A DNA stretch of 64,000 bases from CAMDHY01 sp046156265 (GTDB lineage Bacteria > Pseudomonadota > Alphaproteobacteria > Rhizobiales > Segnochrobactraceae). The stretch covers positions 127,813 through 191,812 of the forward strand of contig NZ_JAWDIR010000002.1 of NCBI RefSeq assembly GCF_046156265.1, given 5' to 3'. Shown one piece after another: positions 9,206 to 17,578 of the stretch (the first letter of the stretch is position 1; the number at the start of each line of letters is the position of its first letter). Both the position numbers and the translations under genes were made by a program. The notes under the pieces were generated by a model. The model was not told the DNA's origin, did no database searches, and worked only from the letters and a program-made list of their open reading frames with translations.

Positions 9206-9275
9206 CGACCGTGCGCCCCGGTCATTCCCGAGAGGCGCACGGTCGGACGTCCCAGTCCGGCCGTTTCGCGGCCGG
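9206..9275 (-). terminator. Two inverted repeats between peptide precursor and maturation genes
   Basis: Positions 9206-9217 and 9234-9245 form a perfect 12-bp stem (CGACCGTGCGCC) with a 16-nt loop. Positions 9257-9263 and 9269-9275 form a perfect 7-bp stem (CCGGCCG) with a 5-nt loop. Neither has a U-tract, so full intrinsic termination is unlikely. Partial termination or RNA processing that keeps precursor transcript in excess over the enzyme and transporter transcript is common between peptide and export genes, and is the inferred role here. Confidence 0.5.
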
Positions 9276-9289
9276 CGCTGCCCCTGAAA

Positions 9290-9454
9290 TCAACTGCGGC
9301 TGACAGTCCGCGACACGCTGCGGCTGACCGAGCGCGACACGCTCCGGCTCGCGCCGCCGCGGCCCCGGCCCTTGCCCTTGCCCTTCTTCCGCTCGCGACC
9401 CGAGCCGCCGGCGCCGTAGACATGGGCGAGTTCTTCGACCTTCAGGTCCCGCAT
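9290..9454 (-). CDS. Double-glycine leader peptide precursor with basic Ser-Arg repeat core
   Basis: This 54-codon gene has a strong AGGAGGAGA ribosome site before the ATG at 9454. Residues 1-17 (MRDLKVEELAHVYGAGG) look like a double-glycine leader: short amphipathic helix, E-E-L then a small-residue GAGG end, as cut by C39 peptidases. The predicted core (18-54) starts with a Lys/Arg/Gly tract and ends with three SRSV units, an SRTV unit and SRS. It has no Cys, Trp, Tyr or Phe, nine Arg, four Lys and a single Glu, so it is strongly cationic and cannot carry lanthionine bridges through Cys. Position next to the exporter and behind a two-component system supports a secreted effector or signal peptide. 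Confidence 0.78.
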   Translation of the reverse strand: MRDLKVEELAHVYGAGGSGRERKKGKGKGRGRGGASRSVSRSVSRSVSRTVSRS

Positions 9455-9503
9455 CTCGTCTCTCCTCCTGTTGCGGCCGCGCCCGCGGCCGGACATCGAA
9501 CGC

Positions 9504-9573
9504 CTGACGAGGACTTGGCCCCTCATGCGTCTGACGGTGACAGGTAGAGGTCGTTTCTGACGGGTCTCTGACG
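9504..9573 (-). promoter_or_regulatory. Four CGTCAG boxes upstream of the peptide gene
   Basis: The 133-nt gap between the sensor kinase stop and the peptide start carries CTGACG on the plus strand (CGTCAG on the gene strand) at 9504-9509, 9531-9536, 9557-9562 and 9568-9573. The last two are direct repeats 11 bp apart within TTTCTGACGGG/TCTCTGACGAG, the spacing used by OmpR/PhoB-family regulators. The neighbouring response regulator is of that family, so these are probable binding sites controlling the peptide promoter. No convincing -35/-10 pair was identified. Confidence 0.5.
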
Positions 9574-9587
9574 AGCTTCGCGCCCGG

Positions 9588-10967
9588 TCAGGCGGCGCGA
9601 TAGGACAGGCGGAACTCGGCACCGCCACCGGGGGCATCGCTGGCCTCGATCCCCCCGCCGTGGGATCGCTGGATGCGCGCCACGATGGCCAGTCCGAGCC
9701 CGGCCCCGCCGCGCTCGGCGCGAGGCCCCCGCCAGAACGGCTTGAAGAGCGCTTCACTGTCGCCCGGCGGCAGACCCGGGCCGCGGTCGCGAACGCTGAT
9801 CTGCGGTCCCGGCCCCACCGTCACCGAAACCAGCGCCGAACCGCCGTGGTAGATCGCGTTCTCGACGAGGTTGGTGAGCGCCAGCGCAATGGCGTTCTTC
9901 GAGCCGTGCACGAGGCAGGGCGCCTCGTGCACGACGACCTCGATCTCGGTGCCGCGCCGCAGAGCGAACGGGGCGAGATCGGCGACCACGCCCTCGGCGA
10001 CTTCGCCGAGATCGGCCCGATCCGCCTCGTCCAGCTCGAGCCGGTCGGCGCCCGCCGACGACAGGAACTGCGTCACCGTGCGGGAAAGCGCGAGCACATC
10101 CGCACGAAGCTGGTCGGTCTGCGGACCGTCACGCAGCTCGTCGAGACGCGCGACGAGAACGGCCACCGGCGTGCGCAGGGCATGTGCGGCCTCGCCCGCC
10201 CGTCGCTGCTCGGCATCGAGCTCCGAGTTCAGGCGATCGAGACTGCGGCGGACCGCATCCATCAGATCCTCGATCTCCGTCGACCGTCCCTGGTCGGGGA
10301 AGGGTGGCAAGGGCTTTCCCGGGCGGATCGAGCGCGCCCAGCCGGCCGCCTCGGCGACCGGCGCGAGGACACGTCGCATCATCAGCCAGGTCCCGCCGAT
10401 CAGCAGGATGGTGATCGGCGCGAGCGGCAGCAGCACATGGCCGCTGAACTCGTCCCAGATCTCCCACCGGATCAGGTTGGCGGGGTCGGAGCGCATCATG
10501 AACAGGATCGTCGCGCTGCTCGTGCCGCCGGCGGCCGCGTCGGCGCCGGTGCCGGCCACGATGGTGTGCGAGGCGATGACGGGCAGCGTATCGGACTTGT
10601 TCGGCCATGCGAGCCAGTCGGGCGCCAGCGCGACCCCCTTCAGGGCACCGTCGGGGAACAGGTCGACATTCGCGCCGGCGATCGGCCTGCCGCCCGCATC
10701 CACCACAACGAAGGCGTAGGCCTCCGGATGGCGCTCATAGATGTCGGACACCCGGGCATTCAGGTCGCCACCGCCCTCGGGATCGGCCTTCAGGGCGAGC
10801 TCGAGGCGTCCGAGTTCGTTGGTCGTGACGTCGCTGATCAGCGACGACCGGTCGGACGCATCGAAGAACGCGACGAAGGCGATGTTGGCGAGGATCACCG
10901 CTGCAGCAATGATGATCAGGCGCCGCCCGAGGATCGTCTTCAGGCTCTGCAGCTGTCTGGTTCTCAT
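9588..10967 (-). CDS. Sensor histidine kinase (QseC/PmrB-like)
   Basis: This 459-residue inner-membrane kinase has a first transmembrane helix near residues 17-37, a periplasmic sensor region of about 130 residues, a second helix near 182-200 (LLPLAPITILLIGGTWLMM), a HAMP-like linker, a HisKA domain with phosphoacceptor His in EAAHALRTPVAVL, and an HATPase domain with NLVENAIYH, DRGPGLP and GGAGLGLAIV boxes. Start ATG at 10967 overlaps the response regulator stop (ATGA). It should phosphorylate the regulator encoded just upstream. The stimulus is unknown; direct adjacency to the secreted-peptide gene suggests either peptide sensing or an environmental trigger for peptide production. Confidence 0.9.
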   Translation of the reverse strand: MRTRQLQSLKTILGRRLIIIAAAVILANIAFVAFFDASDRSSLISDVTTNELGRLELALKADPEGGGDLNARVSDIYERHPEAYAFVVVDAGGRPIAGANVDLFPDGALKGVALAPDWLAWPNKSDTLPVIASHTIVAGTGADAAAGGTSSATILFMMRSDPANLIRWEIWDEFSGHVLLPLAPITILLIGGTWLMMRRVLAPVAEAAGWARSIRPGKPLPPFPDQGRSTEIEDLMDAVRRSLDRLNSELDAEQRRAGEAAHALRTPVAVLVARLDELRDGPQTDQLRADVLALSRTVTQFLSSAGADRLELDEADRADLGEVAEGVVADLAPFALRRGTEIEVVVHEAPCLVHGSKNAIALALTNLVENAIYHGGSALVSVTVGPGPQISVRDRGPGLPPGDSEALFKPFWRGPRAERGGAGLGLAIVARIQRSHGGGIEASDAPGGGAEFRLSYRAA

Positions 10968-11638
10968 GGGTCGGAAGCATCCATGAGCATCCACCCGACG
11001 CCGCGCACCGTCTGCAGGTCGACGCCGCTCTCCGTGCCGAGGGCGCGGCGGACCCGCGACACCGCGGCATCGATCGCATTCGGCGACACCTCTTCATCGC
11101 GGTCGTAGATCGTCTCGAGCAGCAGTTGACGCGGCACCACCCTGTTCTTCCGCCGCATCAGGAGTTCGAGGACGCCGAGCTCCCGGCGGCTGAAGCCGAG
11201 CACCTCGGTGCCGCGGCGTGCCTCGCGGTGAACCGTGTCGAGCAGAAGATGCCCGGCCGTCAGGATGGCGCTGGTCCGGTTGCCCGGACGACGCAGCACG
11301 GCGCGGCAGCGCGCGATCAGTTCCGGGATTTCGACCGGCTTGACGACATAGTCGTCGGCACCGCTGTTCAGGCCCTCGATCCGGTCGCCCAGCGCGCCGC
11401 GCGCCGTCAGCAGGATCACCGGCGTCGCATGTTTTTCGCGCAGGTCGGGGATCAGGTCGGTGCCGCTGCCGTCGGGCAGGCCGACGTCGAGCAGCGCCAG
11501 GTCGTACTCGGCCAGCGCCAGCGCCTCCCGCGCCTCGAGCAGCGTGCCGACCTGGTCGACGGCAAAGCCCGCACGACGCAGCGCCCCGCCGATCGCCTGC
11601 GCCAGGGCCTCATGGTCTTCGATGAACAGGACCCGCAT
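10964..11638 (-). CDS. OmpR-family response regulator
   Basis: This 224-residue transcription factor has a receiver domain (1-118) with acidic pocket EDHE, phosphoacceptor Asp51 in ALLDVGLPDGSG, conserved Thr in LLTAR and Lys100 in DDYVVKP, followed by a winged-helix DNA-binding domain (about 128-220) with the SRRELGVLELLM and DAAVSRVRRAL helices. It most resembles the QseB/PmrA/TctD group. It is the first gene of the minus-strand locus, coupled to its kinase by ATGA. The CGTCAG repeats at 9504-9573 are candidate target sites. Confidence 0.93.
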   Translation of the reverse strand: MRVLFIEDHEALAQAIGGALRRAGFAVDQVGTLLEAREALALAEYDLALLDVGLPDGSGTDLIPDLREKHATPVILLTARGALGDRIEGLNSGADDYVVKPVEIPELIARCRAVLRRPGNRTSAILTAGHLLLDTVHREARRGTEVLGFSRRELGVLELLMRRKNRVVPRQLLLETIYDRDEEVSPNAIDAAVSRVRRALGTESGVDLQTVRGVGWMLMDASDP

Positions 11639-12501
11639 ACCGGATCCATCTAGTCAACGCCGCGCAGAATCTCAACGCGCGCCCCGGGCGTCTCTGTGGC
11701 TGCGTGCGTCGGCGACGGTGTCGCGGCACTCGGCTGGCCTGAAGAGTTCGACGATGCGGCCGACGGCGGCCCAGGAGGCGGCCAACGATACCGGTGACGA
11801 CAGTGGTGGTTCTCCAGAGCCCGTGGGGTGCGCCGAACCACAGGCGTTCGCCGCACCGGCAGCGCCCACCGCGAGGCGACGCGTTGGCCGGAGACCGCAG
11901 CCTGCCCCGGCGTTGACCCGGGGTGTCGACCAGCATCTGGCGGAGTTCCTCGAACGTCAGGTCCAGTGTCGCCCCAGCAGAGCCAGGATCACATCCATGT
12001 GGACCTCGATCCGCCCGGAGCTGCGGTCCCGGCCGGCGAAAAGCGCCCGCACATCCTCTTGCTCGCGCGGCGTCCGGTTTGCCACATGCATGGCACCAGG
12101 CCGGCGCCGAGCCTGCGCACGCGGGGCCGAGGAAGCCGCGGCAGATCAGGGGAGGGTCAAATCCTTGGCATGGGAGAGGGCGAAAGTCTTTTCTCGCAGC
12201 ACGATCAAAGGTCGAAGCACCGCAGACGGCCAGTTCGGCTTGAGCCCGCTCCACATCTTAAACGACGCGGCTGGCTCCCAGGCATTTCTCGAGCGCATGA
12301 GGATTGTTGCGGCCGCCTCAACACCGGACTCACGATGCCATCCCGGAGCAGTCTGCTTCGCGCCCAAAAGTGAGGTCTTCGCATCAGACATTTCACTTGA
12401 GGTAGTACAGCTCGGACCCTACAATCCCTGTTATTGTACGGTTTGGCGTCCGGCCGGTCCGAACCTAACGGTAACTTTCACGCAGTAAGGTCTGAAACGA
12501 T
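11639..12501. other. 863-nt stretch with no convincing gene; possible decayed DNA
   Basis: Open frames here lack ribosome sites and have low-complexity Arg/Pro/Ala translations, so none is called. The composition shifts from the GC-rich left neighbour to the AT-richer surface-polysaccharide region after about 12380. Some short minus-strand stretches (for example around 12146-12391) read more like protein and could be remnants of a broken gene. Positions 12192-12202 repeat the last 11 bases of tRNA-Thr up to the first C of CCA (TCTCGCAGCAC). The promoter of the response regulator should lie near 11640-11750 but was not resolved. Confidence 0.4.
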
Positions 12502-13275
12502 ATGGCTCAAGATACAATTGCAACGAGTTACCGAAAAGCTATAGCCGGTAACTCAAAGCAGTCTTCACCATTCAAAAGGGTGAGGATGAACCAGTTTCCC
12601 GACATCCCCTTGTTCGGTTGCAACGCCTTTGAACTCTATAAGAAATTTGGCGGAGGGGGCGGTCTAGACTACACTTCGGAGAGTGGCACATCGATTGCGA
12701 TAAGGGGGCCAATTTTTGATGAGTCGCTAAAGAGAACAAGATTATTTTTGACGGGGCGAGGCAACTCAATCGTCATCGAAGGAATCAGAAGTACCAAGCG
12801 GCTTGATATTGCCTGCGCCAATGGTTCTAATGTGGTCGTAAAGTCGCCTGAAACGATCCGCGGCCTGACCATATTTTGCTCGCACGGCAGTTTCGCCAGG
12901 ATAGGTGCAGGATGCATGATTGCCCGCGACGTTCTGATTTACTCGTCACGAGCTCATGGATTGTACAGCGTCGCCGACGGCGTCAAGCGCAGCAAGGATG
13001 GCGTCGACATCGGAGAAAGAGTCTGGCTCGGGCAGGGGGCAAGGATTTTGGCGGGCGCGAGAGTAGGCAACGGCTCCGTGATTGGCTCATATAGCGTGTT
13101 GGCCGGCAAGATCTTCAACAATTGCGCGGCGGCTGGAAACCCATGCCGAGTGACGACTAGAGACGTTTTTTGGACGGGCAGGACAATTGCCACCAAAGAA
13201 AGCTACTTCGAGACGCTAAAGAGGGAACGGAAGCCCGTTCCTGCGTTCATCAAATATACAGAGCAGGAGGGTTAA
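12502..13275 (+). CDS. Hexapeptide-repeat (left-handed beta-helix) acyltransferase
   Basis: This 257-residue protein has the short-repeat beta-helix of sugar O-acetyltransferases. The turns are visible as IRGLTIFCSHGSFARIGAGCMIARDVLIYSS (written here only to mark the region, about 125-155), then VDIGERVWLGQGARILAGARVGNGSVIGSYSVLAG. The AAGNPCRVTTRD end is the classic acetyltransferase C-terminal signature. An unusual N-terminal 60 residues precede the helix. The gene is visibly AT-richer than its surroundings, consistent with transfer along with the polysaccharide genes that follow on the opposite strand. It probably acetylates a surface sugar. The acceptor is unknown. Confidence 0.82.
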   Translation: MAQDTIATSYRKAIAGNSKQSSPFKRVRMNQFPDIPLFGCNAFELYKKFGGGGGLDYTSESGTSIAIRGPIFDESLKRTRLFLTGRGNSIVIEGIRSTKRLDIACANGSNVVVKSPETIRGLTIFCSHGSFARIGAGCMIARDVLIYSSRAHGLYSVADGVKRSKDGVDIGERVWLGQGARILAGARVGNGSVIGSYSVLAGKIFNNCAAAGNPCRVTTRDVFWTGRTIATKESYFETLKRERKPVPAFIKYTEQEG

Positions 13276-13388
13276 CCGCCTCGGAGGAGCCGGCGAAGGC
13301 GTGATGCCAACCATCATGTTACAGGCGATCGCAAGCATCCGGCAAAGACAGCGGCGAAGCCCTACCGAAAGCCATCCGCCCACCGGTG

Positions 13389-16300
13389 TCAGTGGGCCGC
13401 AGAGGCAACGTGGTGAGTCAGCACCTCGTCGACTGGGTACCGCACCGAAACCGGCGTCAAAACCGTTGGCACGAAGTGACCGACGGCAACAAATGAAATG
13501 AAGACCTCAGTTTCGGGGATCTTCACAACTTTACGAATTGCGTTCTCTCGCTCCGCATTCATCGCCGTATTCAGACAGCACGAACCGAGTCCCACCTGCT
13601 CCAGCCCGAGCAAAAGTGACATCATGAAGAGTCCACCATCAATGAAAGCTTGATTGCGCTCGTTTGGTGATAGCATAGCAGTCAAATCACTTGTCACCAA
13701 TAACAGGTTCGGCGGCATTTTATAACCGCGGAAGCCGCGCTGCAAATCGACAGCTGCCCGAATTGTAGCGGGATCCGTAAACCGGTGGACGCGTGGTGCC
13801 TGTCTGTTGCAAACCGATGGCGCCAGCTGGGCGATCTGGACGGCAAATCTGATATGCTCGTCCTTTACTGGCTCGGATGTAAACTCACGAACGCTGCGTC
13901 TGCCATAAACAACGTCCAGAAAACTACGCTCCCGGCCGGCGTACACCCTCGCCTCGCGCACAACGGATGCGGCCAGAACGCCGCCATGGCTGACGCCAGC
14001 CTTAGCGATCAGGCCTTTCGCCGGGGCACTGAAAAACTCCTTCACATCTGACACGTCAATCCCGAGACCGTCGTGCCGTGTGAAATAGAAATGCATCACT
14101 GACGCCGCCGCCCGAAAGAACTGATCATCCGACGGGCGCCCGGCTGCAAGCCACGCCTCCATTTCATTCGCAAGTTTCTGGATGGCAGCCTTACCGAATC
14201 CCGCGCGGAAGTCTGCATGGCTCAGCCCCTTCTCAACCGCATGAGCGAGCCACATAAGGCGGGCCCGGGCACCACTGCTGCTCCCGACGCCCTCCTCGTA
14301 AGCGTTCACAAATCGCTCGTTGTCCTGCAGTGCCAGTCTTTCCGAATTTCTGGCGAAGTTCGATGTAGGTTTGCGCTCAGATTCGTCCGTTACCGCTGCA
14401 CTCTTGCTTGTCTCTTGCAGCTTCTGAACTGTGATACTGAAGATTTCTGCACCAGCTTGCTCGCCAGAAAAATTAAGTGCGCTGAGCATGATCTGCGAGT
14501 AGTCATCCTCGGGCAGGATGAACTCGATCAGATCAGTTCGACCTAGATTTGTTGGCTCATCCCCAACAGAAACAGACCCAATCTGATGGAATTTACCAGT
14601 CTCCCTGCTTCTAACATACAGATTTATAGAACGCCTCTTCGTGCGTACCGCCCATCTGATTGTGAGCCTATACGAACTCTGCTTTTCTAGCGCACGGGGT
14701 AGTTCGCACCAGACGAAATTTCCGCGAACGGCTCCCCCCTGGGCGACTTTCAGTTCAACTGAATTCTCTAGGTTCCTAACAAGCCAGGCATCGGAGTTCG
14801 ACGCGAACGTGGGCTGGGAGACTGGAGGGGCATCAACCTTTGCTCGGGCCTGAGCGACAACCGGTTCGCCGGCCGCTGCGCCTGAAAGGGCTGAGGTGAG
14901 GAATTCCTGCGACTCCCCGCGCAGTCTCTCGAGGCGCCGATTGACCGCCGCCCAATCGATCGGCTGCAGCATCCGATCGACATCGATATCGCCGCGCTGG
15001 ACGACCAGTCGATCCTCCAACCCCAGCATCCTCATCAAGGAGACGAAGCGGGCCATTCCCCGTTTCGGGTTGCCGTAGGCGATGAAGGGCTTGTTGAAGA
15101 GAATCGAGAACACCGCCCCGTGGAAGCTGTCCGTCACGACAAAGGCGGCCTGCTGGATCGCCGCAAGCCATCCTTCGACCGACGCGTCCCCCTCGTCGCC
15201 TTCAGGCGGGATCGCAGGGCCGAACGGGAGACCCGTCGTCGAATAGGGGCTGATGGAAAGCCTCCTGGACAGTTCCTCGACGACCCGTGTCTTGTCCTCG
15301 TTGCGATCCAGGATGTAGGCCAGAAGCTGTCCCGACTGCTGCTGCCGCTGCGCGGGCGAGAAGAGACGCGCATAGTGCTCCGGCGTCAGCAGCAGCGTCG
15401 GGTCGAGGACATGGCGGGCTTCGACCCCGAGATGGTCGCGGCACAGGCCTACGCCACTGTCCTCCCGCACGGATACGGCGCTGAAGCGCTTGATCAGAGA
15501 CGCCACCTCTGCCGTCTGATCAGTGTCATACTCCCAGTCATCGGTTCCGAATGACGCCGCGTAGCTTATCCGCTTGACCCTCTTGTTTTCTTCCGGAAGG
15601 AACTTCATGAAGAAATCGAACAGGATCGACTTCGCATATTTCGGCCGCCAGACCTGATCACTGCCGACGACGATGGCATCGAATTCATACTGGTCGACAT
15701 TATTCCCGAGATGGGCCGTCGAATAGAATTCCCGCGAGATCGGAGCGATATGCTTTTCGATGAAGGCGCGATTGGGAGCGTGACTCAATGCGATGGTGTC
15801 GGACAACAGCGGCGCTTCGGTGTCTGTCTTGGTGAGGGCATCATCGACCCGCACACCCTTGGGGGCGCGCCGCCGGTTGATGAGGACCGGCTGGTGCCCC
15901 ATCCGCCTCAGCACCTCGATGAGGGCGTATCCCTGCAGATTGCCGCCGATGTTCGCATTGAAGGGCAGGGTCAGGACGCCGACCTTCATCGGCTCGGGGC
16001 GTGCGGGGCGCTTGGGGGTTGGCGCCGACGCGAGTCCTGTGGCGTCCTCGGCGCCCAATGACGGGCCGCCGAGCGGTACTCCGGTGTCGATCGTCTTCAG
16101 GACATCATTCACGGAGGTTCGCATGCGCTCCAGCGCCTGCCGCAAGGGCACCTCCGCCGCGAGTGTCCGCTTCCTGTCACCGCCGCCCATGATCCGGAAG
16201 GCGGAATCCTGGTTCTTCTGAAGGATATCTATCGAGACCGCCCCGTCCTTGGACGGAGTAATGTCAAAGGAAAATCTGATCTTCTTGTACAAAAAGTCCG

Positions 16301-16403
16301 CAACCACACACCGGTCTTTGTATACCCACACCTTCAGAAGGTGCCTATCGAGCTTGCAAGATTCAATAAAAAGCACCGTCAGGTCAGATATATTCTGCAG
16401 CAT
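13389..16403 (-). CDS. Polysaccharide pyruvyl transferase-nitroreductase fusion protein (1004 aa)
   Basis: The protein contains two enzyme domains in one frame. Residues about 139-480 are a polysaccharide pyruvyl transferase (KVGVLTLPFNANIGGNLQGYA, VVGSDQVWRP, ISYAASFGT, VVTDSFHGAVFSILFNKPFIAYGNP), which adds ketal pyruvate to glycans. Residues about 825-990 are an FMN nitroreductase fold (YGRRSVREFTSEPV, LAPSVCNRQAPRV, GLGSCCLNTA). Residues 1-130 and 525-665 are extra domains, the latter beta-rich. Other fused or linked pairs of these domains are known in glycan loci, but their joint reaction is not established. There is no signal peptide, so it is cytoplasmic. Codon use is AT-richer than the housekeeping genes. 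Confidence 0.85.
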   Translation of the reverse strand: MLQNISDLTVLFIESCKLDRHLLKVWVYKDRCVVADFLYKKIRFSFDITPSKDGAVSIDILQKNQDSAFRIMGGGDRKRTLAAEVPLRQALERMRTSVNDVLKTIDTGVPLGGPSLGAEDATGLASAPTPKRPARPEPMKVGVLTLPFNANIGGNLQGYALIEVLRRMGHQPVLINRRRAPKGVRVDDALTKTDTEAPLLSDTIALSHAPNRAFIEKHIAPISREFYSTAHLGNNVDQYEFDAIVVGSDQVWRPKYAKSILFDFFMKFLPEENKRVKRISYAASFGTDDWEYDTDQTAEVASLIKRFSAVSVREDSGVGLCRDHLGVEARHVLDPTLLLTPEHYARLFSPAQRQQQSGQLLAYILDRNEDKTRVVEELSRRLSISPYSTTGLPFGPAIPPEGDEGDASVEGWLAAIQQAAFVVTDSFHGAVFSILFNKPFIAYGNPKRGMARFVSLMRMLGLEDRLVVQRGDIDVDRMLQPIDWAAVNRRLERLRGESQEFLTSALSGAAAGEPVVAQARAKVDAPPVSQPTFASNSDAWLVRNLENSVELKVAQGGAVRGNFVWCELPRALEKQSSYRLTIRWAVRTKRRSINLYVRSRETGKFHQIGSVSVGDEPTNLGRTDLIEFILPEDDYSQIMLSALNFSGEQAGAEIFSITVQKLQETSKSAAVTDESERKPTSNFARNSERLALQDNERFVNAYEEGVGSSSGARARLMWLAHAVEKGLSHADFRAGFGKAAIQKLANEMEAWLAAGRPSDDQFFRAAASVMHFYFTRHDGLGIDVSDVKEFFSAPAKGLIAKAGVSHGGVLAASVVREARVYAGRERSFLDVVYGRRSVREFTSEPVKDEHIRFAVQIAQLAPSVCNRQAPRVHRFTDPATIRAAVDLQRGFRGYKMPPNLLLVTSDLTAMLSPNERNQAFIDGGLFMMSLLLGLEQVGLGSCCLNTAMNAERENAIRKVVKIPETEVFISFVAVGHFVPTVLTPVSVRYPVDEVLTHHVASAAH

Positions 16404-16579
16404 ATGATACTACCGTACATTTAGCGCGACGAAACCATGGCGGGGTGCTCCGCGCTTCACAATTCGCGCGGCGTCCGCTCTGCGCAGTGCCAATCGAAAC
16501 GACGTTGATCCAAGTTATCACTCGGCCATGCCTCTGAGAAGCACGCCCTCCCCAGGCAGGGGGCGGCACCCCGCCGCCA

Positions 16580-17392
16580 TCACGATCCGGCCACCGGCGC
16601 GGCTGGCAGTGAAAATTCCTGGCTGAGTTCCGGTGTGACTGGCAGCTTCCGCTTGGCAATCCGCAACGGCACCTCCTCCTGGCGCATGGCCTTGATCGAG
16701 TAGTGCAGGTTGTTGCTGTGGTTCAGGACGTAGACCGCCGCCGGAAAGGGAATCACAGCCAGGGGCCGACCGAGATCGCTCATGACGTGCTTCCACTGGG
16801 AATGCTGTTTGAGTTGCATCGCCAGGTGGCGGGCGCCTTCCTCCGTCTCCGCGCTTCGCGCAGGTGGCAAGTCGTCCACGCCGTACTTGATGACGGAGCA
16901 GCTGCCGCAGACCGAATCGAAGGTCTTGGACCAGGCCCCCGGGATAGGCGCGATGCACCCGTTTCCCCAGTCGTAGGCATAGCCCCTCTCGATGATGTAG
17001 CCATTCGGGTTGCGATCCGTCAGAACGTATTCAACCAACTGGTTGCTGACGAGATCATCAGCATCGAGCATCATCACGTAGCCACCGCCGGCCTCTCGCA
17101 CGGCTCGCAGCAGGATGATGCGCTTTCGGCGCTTGTCCCGCAGCTTCTCGTTGTTTGCATTCTGCACGGTCCAGTCCGCTTGAAGCCAGTTCACCTTGAC
17201 CTTGATGTCTGGCTCGATATCCGGACGATCCTGGCCGGCCAGAAAGACCGTGAAATTCTGGTTCTTCTGATTCTGGATGGATCTCAGAGTCTGATTAAGA
17301 ACGGCGCAGACCCGCTCCCAATTGTTAGCGTTCGCCTTCGGCTGCAGGGGGATACAGAAGAAAAACGAGGCGTGACCTGCTTCGGCTGACAT
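16580..17392 (-). CDS. Glycosyltransferase family 2-like protein
   Basis: The 270-residue protein begins with a GT-A Rossmann-like core: FFFCIPLQPK, then an insertion strand FTVFLAGQD and the YVMMLDADDLVS motif that supplies the Asp-x-Asp metal/nucleotide-sugar site. After residue 150 it has a conserved Cys/Trp-rich region (WGNGCIAPIPGAW, CGSCSVIKYG). It is cytosolic and should transfer a sugar to a lipid- or glycan-linked acceptor. It sits between the pyruvyltransferase fusion and the TPR-glycosyltransferase on the same strand, supporting a common surface-polysaccharide role. Donor and acceptor cannot be read from sequence. Confidence 0.78.
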   Translation of the reverse strand: MSAEAGHASFFFCIPLQPKANANNWERVCAVLNQTLRSIQNQKNQNFTVFLAGQDRPDIEPDIKVKVNWLQADWTVQNANNEKLRDKRRKRIILLRAVREAGGGYVMMLDADDLVSNQLVEYVLTDRNPNGYIIERGYAYDWGNGCIAPIPGAWSKTFDSVCGSCSVIKYGVDDLPPARSAETEEGARHLAMQLKQHSQWKHVMSDLGRPLAVIPFPAAVYVLNHSNNLHYSIKAMRQEEVPLRIAKRKLPVTPELSQEFSLPAAPVAGS

Positions 17393-17578
17393 TGTATCGA
17401 CCTCTAGTGCCCTTTGGCTGATTTGTTCAACCGAGATTTAGGACAGGCATGCCACTATCCGGCTACAGGCGCTGTTGAAGAAGCCGTGATCGGTGCCGCC
17501 TACCACGCCTTCTTTCCCTATGGGATAATCTGGGTTCCGCCGCGTGCAGGCCAGAGCGATAGCTCCCATGCCATGCTT

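Noticed and set aside
9318..9345. Sequence-repeat artefact in the SRSV codons
   Set aside because: The codons for the repeats are not all identical (for example the SRTV unit), and the leader, ribosome site and locus context argue for a real gene.
11610..12254. 214-codon minus-strand frame in the gene-free patch
   Set aside because: It runs into the response regulator gene in another frame, has no ribosome site and an Arg/Pro-rich translation; at best a remnant.
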